Source: Maribacter aestuarii
GTDB lineage: Bacteria > Bacteroidota > Bacteroidia > Flavobacteriales > Flavobacteriaceae
Reading direction: 5' to 3'
Assembly (NCBI RefSeq): GCF_027474845.2
Contig: NZ_CP107031.2
Location: forward strand, 1,812,501-1,876,500
Length of the DNA: 64,000 bases
Shown: piece after piece, positions 61,619-64,000 of the stretch
Numbering within the stretch: position 1 is the stretch's first letter
Layout: every line of letters starts with the position of its first letter
Translations under genes and position numbers: made by a program
Notes under the pieces: model-generated
The model's input: the letters and a program-made list of their open reading frames with translations, nothing else
The model's database searches: none
What the model was told of the DNA's origin: nothing

Positions 61619-64000
61619 TTATTCAATTGTAAACTCCTTTTTCTCTTCTGCGCCATTACTCTTCATCACTATGGAATAAGTACCCTCTGGTAAATAGGTC
61701 TTGCCGTTTTTAGCTTCTGTCAATTCGGTTTTATGTTTTTTCAAATAGTTCATTTTTCCGGCTTTAGAAAATGCAACGTCAAATGATAACACATTTAACC
61801 CTTCATCGGCGGCTATTTCCGTGGCACTTACTTCGATTCCGTCCGAGCTTAAAATGGTCGCCTCAAACGCATCGGCTTCATTTGTATAAAAAGTAATATC
61901 TAATCCTGGGGTCTGTGGTTTGGACCAAGAGCTCCATGAACTTCCCCAATTCTTATTGTGTTTTATCGAAGCCAAGTCAAAAAGATGTAGGTCCTTCTCC
62001 ATTAGCTCCGAATCCATCAATTGTAGCGTTGAAATATCGGCCTTATAAATACTGCGCCCGTGTGTTCCTACTAAAAGATGCTTCGCTTTGGGTTGTATGA
62101 CCAAATCGTGCACGGCGACATTGGGCATACCATTCTGGAAAACTTCCCAAGAACTTCCGCGATTGAAAGAGATGTACAGCCCATTGTCCGTACCTGCGAA
62201 TAATAAATCCTCATTTTCTGGGTCTTCTACGATAACGTTGACCGGTGAGCTTGGCATATTATTGGAAATAGATTTCCATGTTTTTCCATAATCATCACTG
62301 ACAAAGATATAGGAGGTAAAATCATCCCAACGGTATCCGTTTAACGTGGCGTAGACCCGTTCTTTTTTGTGTTTGGACGCCGCCACCCGACTCACCCACA
62401 GGTTTTTTGGAAGGGAATTACTAATGTTCGTCCAACTTCCACCTGCATCCTTGGTGATTTGTATCAAACCATCATCACTACCCGTATAGATAAGCCCAAA
62501 TTTAAAAGGTGATTCTGAAATTGTGGTCAGCGTACCATAGGCGATATCGCCTTCCTTTCCACCTTGCGTCAGGTCACCCGAAATGGTCTCCCAGTCGTCA
62601 CCTTGGTTTAAGGACCGGTGTAGTTTGTTTCCTCCCAAATAAATAATGTCCTGATTATGGTGGGAAAGTAATATTGGTGTTTGCCAATTAAAACGGTAAG
62701 GCGTTTCTCCCAGCTCATGTTTGGGCTGTATATAGCTGCGCTTATCATTTTTTAAATCTAAACGGTAATAATTTCCAAATTGAAATCCCGTGTAAACGAT
62801 ATCTGAATTTCTATTATCTATTTGAACTTGCATCCCGTCACCTCCCATGATAGATTTCCATGGATAATGTCCTGTTTGATGCCATTCACTGTTTTCTTCG
62901 GCGTCATGCGGACCTTTCCATACCCCATTGTCCTGTAACCCTCCGTAAACATTATAGGGTTCTTCATTGTCCACGTTAATGGCATAAAATTGCCCCACGG
63001 AAGGCGCATTGTTCTTGCTCCAATTTTTACCATCATCATAAGATATATTTACCCCACCATCGTTACCGTTGATAAGGTGCCCGGACATTTTTGGGTTTAT
63101 CCAGAGTGCATGATGGTCCGAATGTACGTTATCCCCGTTAATAGAGGTATAAGTTTTTCCGCCATCGTCCGATTTAATTATGGGCACTCCGGCCAAGTAG
63201 ATTTTATCAACATTGGAAGGGTCTACATTAATTTGAGCAAAATAGTAACCATAGCTATAAAACAGATCATCTATAAAATCTTCGTTCCGTTTGTTCCAAG
63301 TTTTACCACTATCCGTGCTTTTGTAAACCTCGGCGCCTATAACTGGTGTATCAAAAAGCATGGAATTGGCATCTTCCAGATATTTGGCCAAATCTGTTGG
63401 CTTTACAGCTCCACTTCGTACCATCTGTTTAACGTTCTCTGCACGGTACTTTTCTTGAAAGTTGTTGTTCTTCAAAAAGTTGTTCAATTCCTTGTCCGAT
63501 AATTTTAAGAAGTTTTCGGAAGACATTGTTTTAAAATCTTCCTTGGTGAGACCGTCAGATTTTTTCTTCTCTTCAGATTTCTTTGGCCTTCTGGATTGAT
63601 TATCATGAACGGCGTAAACCGTATTTTCATCAAAAACGGCCAGTCCGATCCTACCCACACCGTCTCCAGTAGGAAATCCACTCTCGGGAGTAGAAACTTT
63701 GGTCCAGGAGCTGCCGCCATCGGTACTTTTATATATTCCTGAATCTGTTCCGTTTCCTAGGAATACCCATGCTTTTCTATCTTTTTCCCAAGCTGAAGCA
63801 TACATGATGTTGAAATTGTTCGGGGCAAAAGCCACATCAATAATACCTGCTTCAGGACTTACGAACAGTGTTCTATTCCAGGATTTTCCTCCATCAGTTG
63901 TTTTGTAAATACCTCTTTCCTCATTTGGCGAATACAAATGGCCCGTTACGCCCACTACTACTTCATCCGGATTAGTGGGATTGATTAAAATACGACCTAT
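61619..64000 (-). CDS. Sortilin/VPS10-like BNR-repeat protein, 5' part beyond window edge
   Basis: About 794 residues visible; the open frame continues past 64000, so the true start and probable signal peptide are missing. The protein has a series of Asp-box/BNR repeats of the form S-x-D-x-G-x-x-W (DGGKSWNRT, DGGSSWTKV, DSGKTWNKR, DDGGKTYTS, DDGKNWSKN, DAGGSWTNI, DDYGKTWKS, NRGSSWEVF), which build a sortilin-like ten-bladed propeller, then a C-terminal beta-sandwich-like part. Large secreted proteins of this kind are common in marine flavobacteria; the annotation 'glycosyl hydrolase' often given to them is not supported by catalytic residues I can see. A Lys/Glu-rich insertion lies around residues 115-190 of the visible part. 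Confidence 0.85.
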   Translation of the reverse strand: MGRILINPTNPDEVVVGVTGHLYSPNEERGIYKTTDGGKSWNRTLFVSPEAGIIDVAFAPNNFNIMYASAWEKDRKAWVFLGNGTDSGIYKSTDGGSSWTKVSTPESGFPTGDGVGRIGLAVFDENTVYAVHDNQSRRPKKSEEKKKSDGLTKEDFKTMSSENFLKLSDKELNNFLKNNNFQEKYRAENVKQMVRSGAVKPTDLAKYLEDANSMLFDTPVIGAEVYKSTDSGKTWNKRNEDFIDDLFYSYGYYFAQINVDPSNVDKIYLAGVPIIKSDDGGKTYTSINGDNVHSDHHALWINPKMSGHLINGNDGGVNISYDDGKNWSKNNAPSVGQFYAINVDNEEPYNVYGGLQDNGVWKGPHDAEENSEWHQTGHYPWKSIMGGDGMQVQIDNRNSDIVYTGFQFGNYYRLDLKNDKRSYIQPKHELGETPYRFNWQTPILLSHHNQDIIYLGGNKLHRSLNQGDDWETISGDLTQGGKEGDIAYGTLTTISESPFKFGLIYTGSDDGLIQITKDAGGSWTNISNSLPKNLWVSRVAASKHKKERVYATLNGYRWDDFTSYIFVSDDYGKTWKSISNNMPSSPVNVIVEDPENEDLLFAGTDNGLYISFNRGSSWEVFQNGMPNVAVHDLVIQPKAKHLLVGTHGRSIYKADISTLQLMDSELMEKDLHLFDLASIKHNKNWGSSWSSWSKPQTPGLDITFYTNEADAFEATILSSDGIEVSATEIAADEGLNVLSFDVAFSKAGKMNYLKKHKTELTEAKNGKTYLPEGTYSIVMKSNGAEEKKEFTIE

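Overview
The window is a stretch of chromosome from a member of the Bacteroidota, most likely a marine, gliding Flavobacteriaceae of the Maribacter/Zobellia/Arenibacter kind. The evidence is gene content: a SusC/SusD outer-membrane pair, gliding and type IX secretion lipoproteins (SprE, GldH), DUF4292, DUF5687 and HU-CCDC81/SPOR proteins, an F-type ATP synthase operon without atpD/atpC, a single-gene succinate dehydrogenase membrane anchor, and promoter sequences of the TTG-N19/20-TAnnTTTG type. Almost everything is ordinary chromosomal DNA; I see no integrase, IS element, tRNA, rRNA or CRISPR array.

Region by region. 1-8.8 kb is an accessory operon on the minus strand. Read in transcription order it holds a DUF2064/CofC-like nucleotidyl- or glycosyltransferase, SusC, SusD, a sodium:solute-symporter-like permease (frameshifted), a metallophosphoesterase/AhpD-like fusion and the radical SAM protein ArsS (cut by the window edge). 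ArsS, the AhpD-like protein and the DUF2064 protein are the known company of arsenosugar biosynthesis; the SusCD pair and the permease suggest that uptake of an organoarsenical or a related small molecule is part of the system. This is the most interesting locus in the window. 8.8-15.5 kb has two very small ORFs, DegP/HtrA, a patatin-like phospholipase, a PaaE-like reductase and an ABC exporter pair. 15.8-24.9 kb runs sprE, bactofilin, atpZ (frameshifted), a small membrane protein, atpB-E-F-H-A-G, and then an unusual 53-bp tandem repeat that copies the 3' end of atpG including its stop codon.

24.9-31.6 kb contains a sulfatase, a TetA-like efflux protein, a hydrolase/ECF sigma/membrane protein operon and a polysaccharide flippase. 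31.6-35.9 kb is a compact envelope operon (dut, TPR protein, DUF4292 lipoprotein, degenerate EnvC, aldo/keto reductase). 35.9-44.4 kb holds a thioesterase, an HU/SPOR protein, dprA, trpS, plsC, a second ECF sigma system with a membrane-anchored beta-barrel-like partner, and recA. 44.8-51.6 kb has trhO, ricT-gldH-PBP1a and the two subunits of a succinyl-CoA:3-ketoacid CoA transferase. 51.6-64 kb carries a possible small-protein gene with its own terminator, small lipoprotein, GNAT, beta-lactamase-family, aminotransferase and DJ-1/PfpI genes, an orphan Vsr-like nuclease, the sdhCAB operon and a large sortilin/BNR-repeat protein cut by the right edge.

Three genes (the permease, atpZ and sdhC) are broken by what looks like one missing base in a homopolymer of 6-7 bases, and each is restored by adding one base. 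Because sdhC should be needed by the cell, sequencing or assembly undercalls are the simplest explanation, although slippage-based frameshifting is not excluded.
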